The position numbers and the translations under genes are program-made. Source: Sphingomonas sp. OV641 (GTDB lineage Bacteria; Pseudomonadota; Alphaproteobacteria; Sphingomonadales; Sphingomonadaceae). From it: a stretch of DNA of 64,000 bases. Location: NCBI RefSeq assembly GCF_900109205.1, contig NZ_FNZB01000001.1, positions 1,302,001 through 1,366,000 on the forward strand, given 5' to 3'. The notes below the pieces were generated by a model. The model was not told where the DNA came from, made no database searches, and saw only the letters and a list, made by a program, of their open reading frames with translations. Shown here piece after piece: positions 45,080-55,394 of the stretch (position 1 is the stretch's first letter; each line of letters begins with the position of its first letter).

Positions 45080-46450
45080 CTAGGCCACCTTGGCGCTGAA
45101 CTCCACCGCCGCCGTGCGAAGCGCGATGAGGCTGTTGTCGATCGCCGCGAACTCCTGGCCAAGCACCTCGAAGTCGCGGGCAAACGCTTGGCCTTCCTGC
45201 ATGATGGTCGCCATGTTGCCGGCAGTCGCATCGGCCGCCAGCGCGGTTTGATCCACCGCGGCGGTGATTGCCGTCACCGTTTGCGCCTGAAGCTCCATTG
45301 CTCGCCGGATTCGCGTGGCGGAGGTCTGCACCTCGCCGATGGTGGTGCGAATGCCGGCACTCGCGTCGACGGTAACTCGGGTCGCGCTCTGGATCGCGGT
45401 GATCTGGGCGGCGATATCGTCGGTCGCGCGCGCGGTCTGGCTGGCCAGGCTCTTCACCTCCTGCGCCACTACGGCAAAGCCCCGCCCGGCCTCACCGGCC
45501 CGGGCGGCCTCGATGGTCGCGTTCAGCGCCAACAGGTTGGTCTGACCGGCGATGTCACGGATCAGCGCAAGGATCGATTCGATCGATTGCGCATGTTCGC
45601 TCAAGGTGTCGCTCACGCCCACGGCGCGATCAGCCTGCGTTGCCGCACGCGTCGCGATCTCGGCGGCCGCCTCCACTTCGGTGCGCGCCTCCTCGATCGC
45701 ACGGATGAGCCCCCCTGCGGTGGAAGCGGCATCCCGCATGGCGAGCGCCGATTGCTCCGCCGCCGCCGCCACCTCAGCGCCACGCCCGATCATCGCGCTT
45801 GCGGATTGGGACGCATTGGACGCCTGCGCACGCACCCGCTCCCCCAAGGCGGCGGCACCGTCGATTGCGCCGGCAATATGCTCGTGGAAGGATCGTGCGT
45901 GCGCGCCGCGCTCCTCTGCGATGCGGTCCTGATCGACCTGCGAAAGATGGGAGGCCATCACATCGGCCTCGATCAGCGCCAGCCGTTGCACGATATCTGC
46001 GAACCGGCGCATTCGCTGACAATCTCCGGACAAACGCTGCTCGATCAGTGCCAGCGTCCGCGCATGGGCAAAGGCAAGCGACGCCAGCAGGGCAGCCAGC
46101 GGAATGCCGGACTCACTCGCGATATCGGCGTGCCTGGTGGCGGCCGACCGCCACGCCTCATCGAAGGGCGCGGCATATTTCATCCGTATATATTGAGCGC
46201 TGCGCGCCCGCTGCCGCTCCACCCAGGCGGGATCGAGCGAATGGCCAAGCTGGCGCGCGGCCAGCCCGTTCAGGAAATGACGCCAGAACTCGTGCGAAAT
46301 CTGCTCACAGTCCTCGGCGGAAAGCAGTTCGGCGATGCCGGTAGCGCCGGCTTCCATTTCGCCGTCCCAGTCATAGTCCCGCACGTGCGCAGCGATCGAC
46401 CGCCTGGTCATGTCGATCCGTTCGGCCGCCAAAGAGCCGTGATGAGCCAT
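45080..46450 (-). CDS. soluble globin-coupled methyl-accepting chemotaxis protein
   Basis: 456 residues, no membrane helix. The N-terminal ~180 residues resemble the globin-sensor fold of HemAT-type proteins; His107 is at the likely proximal position ([17 protein letters not shown]). The signalling hairpin near residues 300-340 has [17 protein letters not shown] and [15 protein letters not shown], the standard MCP tip. GGAGAGGATC precedes ATG 46450. It lies directly downstream of a paralogue; both should act as cytoplasmic oxygen or redox sensors for chemotaxis. Confidence 0.88.
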   Translation of the reverse strand: MAHHGSLAAERIDMTRRSIAAHVRDYDWDGEMEAGATGIAELLSAEDCEQISHEFWRHFLNGLAARQLGHSLDPAWVERQRARSAQYIRMKYAAPFDEAWRSAATRHADIASESGIPLAALLASLAFAHARTLALIEQRLSGDCQRMRRFADIVQRLALIEADVMASHLSQVDQDRIAEERGAHARSFHEHIAGAIDGAAALGERVRAQASNASQSASAMIGRGAEVAAAAEQSALAMRDAASTAGGLIRAIEEARTEVEAAAEIATRAATQADRAVGVSDTLSEHAQSIESILALIRDIAGQTNLLALNATIEAARAGEAGRGFAVVAQEVKSLASQTARATDDIAAQITAIQSATRVTVDASAGIRTTIGEVQTSATRIRRAMELQAQTVTAITAAVDQTALAADATAGNMATIMQEGQAFARDFEVLGQEFAAIDNSLIALRTAAVEFSAKVA

Positions 46451-46495
46451 GATCCTCTCCCGCGCCGCGCCATGCGCGACGCTTGTTCTTCTTTG

Positions 46496-47851
46496 TTATG
46501 CGGCAACGCGCGCGGCAAAGTCCCCGGCGCGCCCACTAAGGGCACTCAGCTGCCCGGCAAGCCGGTCGAAGCCGGCACCCAGCGCGTCGATCTCGATCGC
46601 CACCGCATCCGTATCCGCGTGGATCGAAGCGATCGTGCCGGACATGGAATCCGCTGCCAGGGCCGTCTCGTCCACTGCGGCAGTGATCGCCGTCACCGTC
46701 TGCGCCTGCGCTTCCATCGCGCCGCGAATCCGGGTGGCGGAGGTCTGAACTTCTCCGATGGTGGCGCGGATACCGGCATTCGCTTCCACCGTGACGCGGG
46801 TTGCGGCCTGGATCGCGCGGATCTTGGCGGCGATATCGTCCGTCGCCCGTGCCGTCTGATTGGCGAGGCTCTTTACCTCCTGCGCCACCACGGCAAAACC
46901 GCGCCCGGCATCCCCCGCCCGCGCAGCCTCGATCGTGGCGTTCAGCGCCAGCAGATTGGTCTGCCCAGCAATCTCGCGGATGAGGCCAAGGATCGACTCG
47001 ATCGATTTGGCATGGTCGCTGAGCGCCTCGCTCACGCCCACGGCCTGATCGGCCTGCCCCGCCGCGCGCGTCGCGATTTCGGCTGCCGCTTCCACCTCTA
47101 CCCGTGCGTCCTCGATCGCGCGGATCAGGCCCGCCGCCGTGGCGGCCGCATCGCGCATGGCCAGTGCAGACTGCTCGGCCGCCGCGGCAACCTCGCTCGC
47201 TTTCCCCAGAACACCGCGAGCCGACAAGGAGGCGGTCGAAGCCTGCCCGCGCACTTCCGCCCCCTCCAGCGTCGCTTCCTCGGCCGCGGCGGCAATGCCG
47301 ACCTGGAAATCCGCCGCCAGCCGATCGCGGGCGACCTGAGCGCTGTGCATGCGATACTCGGTGAAGATCGCCCCGGTGATTTCCCCCTCCAGCGCGGAAA
47401 GCCGCATCAGCGTGTCGACCAGGGCTGGCAGACGCGGATCGGATGCGTCGCACCGCTTCATGAGGATGCCGAGCGCCGCGCGATCACTCGCGCTGATCAT
47501 CGACAGGAGCGCCAGCGGCGACACCTGCGCCTGATAAGCCGCCGCAACCGAGCGTTCGATCGATTCGATCCAGGCCCTGCCCTCCGTGTCGAGGAAGCGG
47601 TTGCGCAAGAACTCGCACCCAAGCTCGATCATCTTCGCCGTTTCGTGCGCGGCCCAGACCCGGCCGTCATCGAAGCACCGTTGCCACTGCTCCCAATAGG
47701 CTTCGGAAATCGACTGGATGTCCGGTTCGATCAATTGCCACACCTCGCGACCGGATTGGCGCATGGTGCCGTCGGAATCGAAAACGCGCAGCCGGGCTTG
47801 CAGATCGATCATGCGGGCGACGGTGCCCGCGGCTGGCATTACGACAGACAA
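46496..47851 (-). CDS. soluble globin-like methyl-accepting chemotaxis protein
   Basis: 451 residues, paralogue of the gene at 45080-46450, also without membrane helices. The signalling part is nearly identical ([17 protein letters not shown]). The sensor part differs: at the expected proximal position Tyr106 replaces His ([17 protein letters not shown]), so haem binding may be altered or lost. TTG at 47851 has GGGGAG 9 nt upstream and is used as the start; ATG 47839 lacks a ribosome binding site. A CtrA-like site lies upstream. Confidence 0.86.
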   Translation of the reverse strand: MSVVMPAAGTVARMIDLQARLRVFDSDGTMRQSGREVWQLIEPDIQSISEAYWEQWQRCFDDGRVWAAHETAKMIELGCEFLRNRFLDTEGRAWIESIERSVAAAYQAQVSPLALLSMISASDRAALGILMKRCDASDPRLPALVDTLMRLSALEGEITGAIFTEYRMHSAQVARDRLAADFQVGIAAAAEEATLEGAEVRGQASTASLSARGVLGKASEVAAAAEQSALAMRDAAATAAGLIRAIEDARVEVEAAAEIATRAAGQADQAVGVSEALSDHAKSIESILGLIREIAGQTNLLALNATIEAARAGDAGRGFAVVAQEVKSLANQTARATDDIAAKIRAIQAATRVTVEANAGIRATIGEVQTSATRIRGAMEAQAQTVTAITAAVDETALAADSMSGTIASIHADTDAVAIEIDALGAGFDRLAGQLSALSGRAGDFAARVAA

Positions 47852-47899
47852 GTTGATGCGCTCCCCGGTTGAATATGCCTCCTGCTAAAGGCTGATTGG

Positions 47900-47914
47900 T
47901 TAAGCCCCGGTTAG
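47900..47914. promoter_or_regulatory. near-consensus CtrA-binding site
   Basis: TTAAGCCCCGGTTAG is TTAA-N7-TTAG, one mismatch from the CtrA consensus TTAA-N7-TTAA. On the other strand TTAACCAA extends it to the half-site TTAACCAT at 7 of 8. It lies 49 nt before the second chemoreceptor gene and 117 nt before sdhC. Chemotaxis genes are typical CtrA targets in sphingomonads. Confidence 0.5.
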
Positions 47915-48030
47915 ATTTGTAACACATCAACAGCTGCAATCGATTCGCAGTAGGGCGCCCGCGCTTGCAACATCGGCCCTCCCGTCTCATAGACCGGGCC
48001 AATTCACGGCTCGTCGCAGGAAACTTCGCC

Positions 48031-48456
48031 TTGGCCTCCAAACCCGTTCGTCCAAAAAGCCCGCATCTGTTCAGCGGCCCGCTCTCGCTTCATTATCGCT
48101 GGAGCGCGGCAATGACGACGTCCATCCTGCACCGCGTGACGGGCAGCGGGATGGCGACGGTCGGATCATTGCTGCTTGTCTGGTTCCTCGCGGCCCTCGC
48201 GTCCGGCGCAGAGGCCTATGCCACCTTCCGCGATGTGTTCACTTTGTCCGACGGGCGGCTGAACATCCTTGGCTGGGTGATCGGCATCGGCCTGACGTTC
48301 AGCCTGTTCCAGCACATGATGAGCGGCATCCGCCACCTTGTTCTCGATACGGGCGCGGCCTTCGAACTGAAGCTGAACCAGAATCTCGCACGGCTCACCT
48401 TCGTCGGATCGACGGTGCTGACGCTGGCCTTCTGGCTCTACCTGGGGACCAAGTAA
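48031..48456 (+). CDS. sdhC: succinate dehydrogenase cytochrome b556 subunit
   Basis: 141 residues from a TTG start at 48031, which has GCAGGAAAC upstream and gives the family N-terminus ASKPVRPKSPHLFSGPLSLHYRW. Three membrane helices; SILHRVTGSGMA carries the expected haem b region, HMMSGIRHLVLD the other conserved histidines. It anchors SdhAB in the inner membrane and carries quinone binding. Its TAA overlaps the sdhD ATG. Confidence 0.94.
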   Translation: MASKPVRPKSPHLFSGPLSLHYRWSAAMTTSILHRVTGSGMATVGSLLLVWFLAALASGAEAYATFRDVFTLSDGRLNILGWVIGIGLTFSLFQHMMSGIRHLVLDTGAAFELKLNQNLARLTFVGSTVLTLAFWLYLGTK

Positions 48457-48836
48457 TGGGTACGGGAACCTCGATCGGCCGCGTTCGCGGTCTGGGCAGC
48501 GCGCACGAAGGCGCACATCACTGGTGGCACCAGAAGATCACGGCGGGATCGAACATCCTGCTGATGAGTTGGCTGATGATCTCGATCGCCCGCCGCCCGG
48601 GCTATGATTATGGCGCGATGCGCGAATGGCTGTCCTCGGCCTGGGTCGCGATCCCGATGATCCTGCTGGTCGTATCGGTCTTCTACCACTTTCGCATCGG
48701 CCTTCAGGTGGTGATCGAGGATTACCAGCGTGACGAGCGCCGCATCGTGGCGATGGTGCTGCTCAACCTGTTCACCGCGGTGGTCGCCGGCACCGCCATT
48801 TTCGCGATCCTCAAGATCGCCTTCGGAGCGAATTGA
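48456..48836 (+). CDS. sdhD: succinate dehydrogenase hydrophobic membrane anchor
   Basis: 126 residues, three membrane helices with the conserved [19 protein letters not shown] and [19 protein letters not shown]. Start overlaps the sdhC stop (TAATG) and the stop overlaps the sdhA ATG (TGATG). Confidence 0.94.
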   Translation: MGTGTSIGRVRGLGSAHEGAHHWWHQKITAGSNILLMSWLMISIARRPGYDYGAMREWLSSAWVAIPMILLVVSVFYHFRIGLQVVIEDYQRDERRIVAMVLLNLFTAVVAGTAIFAILKIAFGAN

Positions 48837-50638
48837 TGCCCGCCGCTTACCAGATCATCGATCACACCTATGACGCGGTTGTCGTCGGCGCCGGCGGCTC
48901 GGGCCTTCGTGCCACGATGGGCATCGCCGAAAGCGGACTGAAGACCGCCTGCATCACCAAGGTATTCCCGACCCGCAGCCACACGGTTGCGGCGCAGGGA
49001 GGCATCGCGGCGAGCCTGGGCAACAACTCGCCGGACCATTGGTCCTGGCACATGTACGATACCGTCAAGGGCTCCGACTGGCTCGGCGACCAGGACGCGA
49101 TCGAATATATGGTGCGCGAGGCGCCGGCTGCGGTTTACGAGCTGGAGCACGCCGGCGTGCCGTTCAGCCGCAATGAGGACGGGACGATCTACCAGCGCCC
49201 GTTCGGCGGCCATATGCAGAACATGGGCGAAGGCCCGCCCGTCCAGCGCACCTGCGCGGCGGCCGACCGTACCGGCCACGCCATGCTTCACGCGCTGTAC
49301 CAGCAGTCGCTGAAGTATGACGCGGACTTCTACATCGAATATTTCGCGCTCGATCTCATCATGGAGAACGGCGCGTGCCGCGGCGTGATCGCGCTGAACA
49401 TGGAAACGGGGCAGATCCATCGCTTCCGCGCCCATGCGGTCGTGCTGGCGACGGGCGGCGGTGGCCGCGTGTACCAGTCGGCGACCTCGGCGCACACCTG
49501 CACCGGTGACGGCAACGGCATGGCGCTGCGCGCCGGCCTGCCACTCCAGGACATGGAGTTCGTGCAATTCCACCCGACCGGCATCTACGGCGCTGGCGTG
49601 CTGATCACCGAGGGTGCGCGCGGCGAAGGCGGCTATCTCACCAACTCCGAGGGCGAGCGCTTCATGGAGCGCTATGCGCCGAGCGCCAAGGACCTCGCCA
49701 GCCGTGACGTGGTGTCGCGCTCGATGGCGGCGGAAATGCGCGAGGGCCGCGGCGTCGGCAAGGACAAGGACCACATCTTCCTGCACCTCGATCACATCGA
49801 TCCGAAGGTGCTGGCGGAACGCCTGCCGGGCATCACCGAAACGGGCAAGATCTTCGCCGGCGTCGATCTCACGCGCCAGCCGCTCCCCGTTACACCGACC
49901 GTACACTACAACATGGGCGGCATTCCGACCAACTATCACGGCGAGGTCGTCCAGCTTAAGGACGGCAACCCGGATGCGATCGTACCCGGCCTGTTCGCCG
50001 TAGGCGAAGCGGCCTGCGTGTCGGTGCATGGCGCGAACCGCCTCGGTTCGAACTCGCTGATCGACCTCGTGGTGTTCGGCCGCGCGACCGGGCTGCGGCT
50101 GAAGGACACCCTGAAGCCCAACACGTCCCACAATCCGCTGCCCAAGGGCTCGGAGGAGATGGCGCTCGGCCGGCTTGATCATTTCCGCAACTCGACCGGC
50201 AGCTTGCCGACCGCGAAGATCCGCGCCGAGATGCAGAAGACGATGCAGCGCCACGCCGCGGTGTTCCGCGACAGTGAGCTATTGTCGGAGGGCGTCACCA
50301 AGATCGACGCGATCTACAAGACGATGGAAGACGTCGGCATCAAGGATCGCTCGCTGATCTGGAACACCGATCTTGTGGAGACGCTGGAGCTCGACAACCT
50401 CATCAGCCAGGCGGTCGTCACGATGCGCGGCGCGGAAAATCGCAAGGAAAGCCGCGGCGCGCACATGCACGAGGATTATCCCGAGCGCGATGACGCCAAT
50501 TGGATGAAGCACACCATCGCAACCTTCGATGGCTGGGGCGGCAAGGGCGGCAGCTGCTCGCTCGATTACCGTCCGGTGCATGATTACACGCTCACCGACG
50601 ACGCCGAGTATATCAAGCCGAAGAAGCGGGTTTACTAA
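48836..50638 (+). CDS. sdhA: succinate dehydrogenase flavoprotein subunit
   Basis: 600 residues. FAD-binding [12 protein letters not shown], the covalent-FAD histidine in [14 protein letters not shown], and active-site [22 protein letters not shown] are all present, with the typical C-terminal [20 protein letters not shown]. It oxidises succinate to fumarate. sdhB does not follow; it lies at 55395, 4.8 kb away. The 293 nt after the stop hold no gene. Confidence 0.98.
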   Translation: MPAAYQIIDHTYDAVVVGAGGSGLRATMGIAESGLKTACITKVFPTRSHTVAAQGGIAASLGNNSPDHWSWHMYDTVKGSDWLGDQDAIEYMVREAPAAVYELEHAGVPFSRNEDGTIYQRPFGGHMQNMGEGPPVQRTCAAADRTGHAMLHALYQQSLKYDADFYIEYFALDLIMENGACRGVIALNMETGQIHRFRAHAVVLATGGGGRVYQSATSAHTCTGDGNGMALRAGLPLQDMEFVQFHPTGIYGAGVLITEGARGEGGYLTNSEGERFMERYAPSAKDLASRDVVSRSMAAEMREGRGVGKDKDHIFLHLDHIDPKVLAERLPGITETGKIFAGVDLTRQPLPVTPTVHYNMGGIPTNYHGEVVQLKDGNPDAIVPGLFAVGEAACVSVHGANRLGSNSLIDLVVFGRATGLRLKDTLKPNTSHNPLPKGSEEMALGRLDHFRNSTGSLPTAKIRAEMQKTMQRHAAVFRDSELLSEGVTKIDAIYKTMEDVGIKDRSLIWNTDLVETLELDNLISQAVVTMRGAENRKESRGAHMHEDYPERDDANWMKHTIATFDGWGGKGGSCSLDYRPVHDYTLTDDAEYIKPKKRVY

Positions 50639-50931
50639 GGTCTGCTCTGACCACGCTGGCAGGCTCTGTCCTCAATCGGGCAGCGCCTGTCATGGTCTGC
50701 CACCGACGAACCGTCACTCGGCCTTGTGCGAGCCCAATGCGAAACCATGGGGTTTTGCCGGGCTTGTCCCCGCATCAACTAAGCCGCAGATCCTAAGCTC
50801 TCGGGTTTGCGGAACAGTCTATCCCAGCACGAGACCGCGACAATGCAGCTCGTTTGAGGAACGCACGATCCGCAGAGCCCCCCGCTCTGCGCTGAAGTCC
50901 GGTAGGTGAGGAAGGTAGGACGGGCCGCCCA

Positions 50932-51534
50932 TCAACGCGCGCGGCGACGCAGGACGGCCGCGTGGACGAGCGGCATGCGATCGTTCCCGAAATACATGTC
51001 CTCGCCGCCAACGAAGATCGTGGGTGAACCGAAGCCCCCGCGCGCGATCAGCTCGTCGGTATTCGCGCGAAGCTGCGCCTTGACCTGATCGTCGGCAATG
51101 GCCGCAAACAGGGCCTGCGGTGCAACTCCGGCGGCGGCAGCGACTTCGGCGATCACCGCATCGTCGGAAATGTCCCGGTCGTCCGTCCAATATGCGTGAA
51201 ACGCCGCCCGGGCGAAGGGAACGCAGTCCTGCCCGAGCCAGCAGCACGCCCGCATCACCTTGACGCTGTTCACCGGGAACACGCTGGCCGGGAAGTTGAT
51301 CGACAGTCCCTGCAGGCGCGCCCAATCCTGCAGATCCTTCAGCATATAGCGCGCCTTGACCGGCACGGGGTTCTTCCGGCTCTCGTACACGCTGCCGTTC
51401 ACCGCATTGAAGACGCCGCCGACCAGAATGGGACGCCAGCTGATCTCGACGCCAAGCTCCCGCGCGAGCGGTTGAACGCTCTCGAAGCCGAGCCACGTCC
51501 ACGGGCTGGAACAGTCAAAGAAGAATTCGATCAT
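50932..51534 (-). CDS. 2-hydroxychromene-2-carboxylate isomerase-like (DsbA family) protein
   Basis: 200 residues, thioredoxin/DsbA fold. IEFFFDCSSPWTWLGFESV opens it (catalytic Ser region), GGVFNAVN and GSPTIFVGGEDMYFGNDR fit HCCA isomerases of naphthalene degradation and their relatives. Here it may act on glutathione-linked or aromatic substrates, given the partner GST; no aromatic-ring pathway genes lie nearby. The ATG overlaps the stop of the downstream-strand GST gene. Confidence 0.88.
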   Translation of the reverse strand: MIEFFFDCSSPWTWLGFESVQPLARELGVEISWRPILVGGVFNAVNGSVYESRKNPVPVKARYMLKDLQDWARLQGLSINFPASVFPVNSVKVMRACCWLGQDCVPFARAAFHAYWTDDRDISDDAVIAEVAAAAGVAPQALFAAIADDQVKAQLRANTDELIARGGFGSPTIFVGGEDMYFGNDRMPLVHAAVLRRRAR

Positions 51535-52226
51535 GATTTTGCCTCTTCGATGCCCATCATCACCTTCTTGGCATCGGCGGTGATCTCCTCCGGTCGGGCC
51601 ATGCGTCCGACGGCCGTGCCGGCGATCACGGCCGGGCGCTGGCGTATGTCGGCGAACCAGCGGGCGACGTGGGGAAACTGGCTCATGTCGATGCCCTGCG
51701 CCTTGTGCGTGATGATCCAGGGGAAGCAGGCGATATCCGCGATGCTGTAATCGTCACCGGCGACATAGGCGCCGGTATGGGCGAGTTGTCGATCGAGCAC
51801 GCCGTACAGCCGGTCAGCCTCTCGGCCGTATCGATCGATGGCATAGGGCAGCTTTTCCGGGGCGTAGAGCCGGAAATGCCCGTTCTGCCCCAGCATCGGC
51901 CCAAGGCCCGCCATCTGCCACATCAGCCACTCGATCGTCCGCATCCGCGCGCGCAGATCGGTGGGCAGGAAGCGGCCGGTCTTCTCGGCCAGATACAGCA
52001 GGATCGCGCCGGTTTCGAACACGCTGACCGGTGCGCCGCCGCCGGGGGGATCGTGATCGACGATCGCGGGAATCCGGTTGTTGGGGCTGATCGCAAGAAA
52101 CTCGGGGCGGAACTGCTCCCCTGCCCCGATGTTCACCGGCTTGATCGCATAAGGAAGCCCGCATTCCTCCAGCATGATCGTGATCTTCCAGCCGTTCGGC
52201 GTGGCGGCAAAGTGCAGGTCGATCAT
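51531..52226 (-). CDS. glutathione S-transferase (nu class, YghU/YfcG-like)
   Basis: 231 residues. The GSH-binding N-terminal domain LHFAATPNGWKITIMLEECG, the FETGAILLYLAEKTG motif and LGQNGHF typical of nu-class GSTs are seen. These bind two glutathiones and show disulfide-bond reductase activity. Upstream of and translationally coupled to the isomerase-like gene (ATGA overlap at 51531-51534). Confidence 0.9.
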   Translation of the reverse strand: MIDLHFAATPNGWKITIMLEECGLPYAIKPVNIGAGEQFRPEFLAISPNNRIPAIVDHDPPGGGAPVSVFETGAILLYLAEKTGRFLPTDLRARMRTIEWLMWQMAGLGPMLGQNGHFRLYAPEKLPYAIDRYGREADRLYGVLDRQLAHTGAYVAGDDYSIADIACFPWIITHKAQGIDMSQFPHVARWFADIRQRPAVIAGTAVGRMARPEEITADAKKVMMGIEEAKS

Positions 52227-52333
52227 GCGGGCCTCTCCTTTTGGCCCAGGCTAGACGCCTCCCGCTCGCCCAATCAAGCGATTGACAGGAAAGCGCCGGC
52301 CCATTGTGATGCGGATCCGGGAGGGTGCCGGGC

Positions 52334-53311
52334 ATGAAGAGGCTGCTGACGATCCTGTTGGCCGGGCTGGCCGGGGCGGCGCCGGCGCAGACCTATGAGC
52401 CGCCGCAGCACACGCGGCCCGTTCCGCTCGTGGCCAGCGCTGGAGAAGCGGGGCTGATGGAACTCGCCGATCAGGGGGGCGCGATCGAACATGATCGCCC
52501 GCCCGCCTGGCAACTGGCCGAACATCGCCGCCTGTCGGCCGCCCTCGCCACATTGGCCCCACAGCGCAAGGGCGTGGTCGACGCCTATGTCGTCGCCGCC
52601 GCCCTGGACAGCGATCCCGTTTTCGGCCGGGAGGCGCGCGAGGCAGCAAGGGTTCTTGGCCGACGTTATGATGCGGAGCGGCGAACCATCGTGCTCGCCG
52701 GAACGGATGGCACCGTCGAAAGCGCGCTGCCGATGGGCTCGCCCGCCAATCTGGACATGGTGCTGGCCCGCGTCGCTGAAGTGATGGATCCCGGCGAGGA
52801 CGTACTGGTGCTCTATACGACCAGCCACGGGGCCCGCTTCGGCATCGTGTACAGTGACGCTGATCAGGGCTTTGGCGCGATCTCGCCGCGTCGGCTGTGG
52901 AGCACCTTGTCGCAACTGGGCATCCGCAATCGCCTGATCCTGATCAGCGCCTGTTATGCCGGCGTCTTCGTGCCGATCCTGTCGAGTGACACCACCGCGA
53001 TCATCACCGCCGCCTCGTCGGATCGCACCTCATTCGGCTGCCAATCGGACAATGACTGGACGTTCTTCGGTGACGCGCTGGTCAATCGCGCGCTGCGCAA
53101 GCGGCAACCGCTCGCGGCCGCCGCAAGCGAAGCCGCCCAGACGATCGCCAGTTGGGAACGCGATGCGAGCCTCGAACCCTCCGATCCGCAGGTGTCGATC
53201 GGCCAGGGAGCGACGCGCTGGCTCGCGGCGCTCGATGCGCGCAGCCCGGCCGGAGCAAGCGCGCCGGTCGGGCGGCCCGCAAATGCGAGCTTGCTGACTG
53301 CCGGCAGGTGA
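52334..53311 (+). CDS. exported C13-family (legumain-like) peptidase
   Basis: 325 residues from ATG 52334, with GGGAGGG upstream. Signal peptide MKRLLTILLAGLAGAAPAQ, so it is periplasmic. The catalytic dyad of clan CD is His165 in LYTTSHGARFG and Cys207 in LISACYAGVF. This group includes legumain and GPI-transamidase and, in bacteria, poorly studied C13 proteins. It opens a plus-strand run with a ClpP-like protein, creD and sdhB. Substrate unknown. Confidence 0.88.
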   Translation: MKRLLTILLAGLAGAAPAQTYEPPQHTRPVPLVASAGEAGLMELADQGGAIEHDRPPAWQLAEHRRLSAALATLAPQRKGVVDAYVVAAALDSDPVFGREAREAARVLGRRYDAERRTIVLAGTDGTVESALPMGSPANLDMVLARVAEVMDPGEDVLVLYTTSHGARFGIVYSDADQGFGAISPRRLWSTLSQLGIRNRLILISACYAGVFVPILSSDTTAIITAASSDRTSFGCQSDNDWTFFGDALVNRALRKRQPLAAAASEAAQTIASWERDASLEPSDPQVSIGQGATRWLAALDARSPAGASAPVGRPANASLLTAGR

Positions 53312-53381
53312 TCGTCACCTCCGAGGCACAGAAATTGTGGGCCGTTCGGAACCGTCGCCCGCGCCCATGGTTCGGCGCGCC

Positions 53382-53951
53382 ATGACCAACAGCAACGCCA
53401 CCGATTATCCGCTGCTCGCCAACCCGCAGATCCAGCTGCACGGGACAGTCGACAATGTGATGTACGAAAACTTCAAGAACCAGCTGAGCGCTGCAACCGG
53501 CGACGGGCCGCTAGTGGTTTCGATCACCACGCTGGGCGGGGATCCGGAAATGGCCCGCGCCATGGGGGACACGATCCGCCTGCTGCGTGAATATACCGGG
53601 CGCGAGACGCTGTTCCTCGGCAAGGTAGCGGTCTATTCGGCCGGTGCGACCTTCATGTCCGCCTTTCCGGCCGAAAAGCGCTTTCTCACCCGCGGCACGC
53701 GGCTGATGATCCATGAGCGGATCATGAATTCGACCGTACAGCTTTCCGGGCCGCTCAACACCCTGGCCCCGGTGCTGCTCGCCAAGCTGAACGAGATCCA
53801 GGACTCGATCCGCATCCAGGACGAAGGCTTCGCGGCGCTGGTCGAGGGTACGCAGGTAAGCCTGGACGAGCTGAAGGCGAAGGCGCCCTCCAACTGGTAT
53901 ATCGAGGCGGAGGAGGCGCGACGCCTGGGGCTGGTGCTCGACATCATCTGA
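53382..53951 (+). CDS. ClpP-like serine protease family protein
   Basis: 189 residues, ClpP/crotonase fold. Ser86 in VYSAGATFMS and His111 in RLMIHERIM match ClpP's nucleophile and base, but the place of the catalytic Asp (before the SAEEA-like helix, EAEEARRLGLVLD) appears to be Asn171. No Clp ATPase gene is near. It could be a degenerate ClpP that scaffolds or a relative with its own targets. ATG 53367 (15 nt upstream) is an alternative start. Confidence 0.84.
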   Translation: MTNSNATDYPLLANPQIQLHGTVDNVMYENFKNQLSAATGDGPLVVSITTLGGDPEMARAMGDTIRLLREYTGRETLFLGKVAVYSAGATFMSAFPAEKRFLTRGTRLMIHERIMNSTVQLSGPLNTLAPVLLAKLNEIQDSIRIQDEGFAALVEGTQVSLDELKAKAPSNWYIEAEEARRLGLVLDII

Positions 53952-54000
53952 GCGTTGCGGCACCGTTGCGCGCTCATCCGCTGTGCAAAGGTGCCGTTTG

Positions 54001-55380
54001 GTGACTGCAGGGCCTACCCCCGGCCGAAAGTTCGGCACGGCGATCCTCATCGCCCTCCTCCTCGCCGTCCCGCTCTTCGCGGTGTACCTGCTCGTCTATG
54101 ATCGGCAGGATCAGTCGAACACCGCGCGCGCCTCCATTGCCTCGGGCTGGGGTGGGCCACAGACGATCGCCGGTCCGGTGCTGGTCCTCCCCTACCAGGC
54201 CGAAGCGACCGAAACGGTGAACGAGGGCGGCCGTTCGGTGGTCAGGACCAATCGGGTGTGGCGGGAACTGACGCTCGCCCCGCAGGTAGCGGATGTGCGC
54301 ACCGATATCAGGCCGGAGCGTCGTCAGCGATCGATCTACGAAGCGGTGCTGTTCGAGGCGGTGGCGAGCGGTAATGCGCGCTTTGCCCTGCCGGACGATC
54401 TCCAACGCTTCGGCATAACCGCCGATCAGCTCGCTTATGACCGTGCCGAGATACGGTTCGGCCTGTCGGACGCGCGCGGTCTCTTTGGGAGCCCCCCTGC
54501 GGTGAGCGCCAATGGACGCCGCCTCGTACTTCAGCCGGGCAAGGGTTCGCCCGCCACCAACAATTCGGGTTTCTTCACCTGGCTTGACGCCACATCCATT
54601 CGCGCGGCGCCGATCGCGGTCCAGTTCCGCTTCGCCTTTCGCGGCAATGGATGGCTGGCGCTCGCGCCCCAGGCTGGCGATACCCGCTGGCAGGTGACAT
54701 CGCCATGGCCGCACCCAAGCTTCCAGGGCGGCTTCCTGCCGACGGCGCAGCGGGTAAGCGACGTCGGCTTCACCGCCACCTGGCGAGTCGGCAATCTCGC
54801 CCTGGGACGCAGCCTCGTCTCGTCGGGTGATACCGTGCCCGACTCGCGCCCTCAGGTCAGCGATCGCTTTGCCACCGCCTCGCCCGCCGGCGATTACGAG
54901 GCGCGCGTCGACCTGATCTCGCCAGTCGACCTCTACAGCCAGGTCAATCGCTCGGTGAAATACGGCTTTCTGTTCATCGGCTTCACCTTCATCGCCTTTC
55001 TGATGTTCGACGTGATCGGCGGTGTCCGGGTGGCAACCATCGAATATCTGCTGGTCGGTGCCGGGCTGGTGCTGTTCTTCGTCATGCTGCTCGCCTTTGC
55101 CGAGGTGATCGGCTTTGCAGCTGCCTATATCGTGGCGGCAGCGGCGATTATCGGCCTGCTCTCAGCCTATTCTGCGGCGGTGCTGCGCAGTTGGCGACGG
55201 GGCGGCTATATCGCTGCGCTGCTGGCCGCCCTATATGGCGTCCTGTACGTGTTGCTGAGCCTTGAAGCCTATGCGCTTCTCATCGGATCGCTGCTTCTGT
55301 TTGCGGCACTGGCCGGTGTTATGTATCTGACGCGCAACCTCGACTGGAGCGGCTTCCGCTCTCAATCCTCAACCGACTGA
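54001..55380 (+). CDS. creD: CreD family inner membrane protein
   Basis: 459 residues from GTG 54001, with AAAGGTG upstream; GTG 53983 is possible. One N-terminal membrane helix, a large periplasmic domain (about 40-320) with [11 protein letters not shown] and [14 protein letters not shown], and a C-terminal block of helices, the CreD layout. E. coli CreD is controlled by the CreBC system and alters envelope stress tolerance; no creBC lies here. It ends 14 nt before sdhB, so the two are probably cotranscribed. Confidence 0.9.
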   Translation: MTAGPTPGRKFGTAILIALLLAVPLFAVYLLVYDRQDQSNTARASIASGWGGPQTIAGPVLVLPYQAEATETVNEGGRSVVRTNRVWRELTLAPQVADVRTDIRPERRQRSIYEAVLFEAVASGNARFALPDDLQRFGITADQLAYDRAEIRFGLSDARGLFGSPPAVSANGRRLVLQPGKGSPATNNSGFFTWLDATSIRAAPIAVQFRFAFRGNGWLALAPQAGDTRWQVTSPWPHPSFQGGFLPTAQRVSDVGFTATWRVGNLALGRSLVSSGDTVPDSRPQVSDRFATASPAGDYEARVDLISPVDLYSQVNRSVKYGFLFIGFTFIAFLMFDVIGGVRVATIEYLLVGAGLVLFFVMLLAFAEVIGFAAAYIVAAAAIIGLLSAYSAAVLRSWRRGGYIAALLAALYGVLYVLLSLEAYALLIGSLLLFAALAGVMYLTRNLDWSGFRSQSSTD

Positions 55381-55394
55381 AGCGGGAACGGAAA

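Noticed and set aside
45026..47872. 948-codon plus-strand open frame opposite the two chemoreceptors
   Set aside because: Antisense shadow; the internal repetition only reflects the duplicated receptor genes on the other strand.
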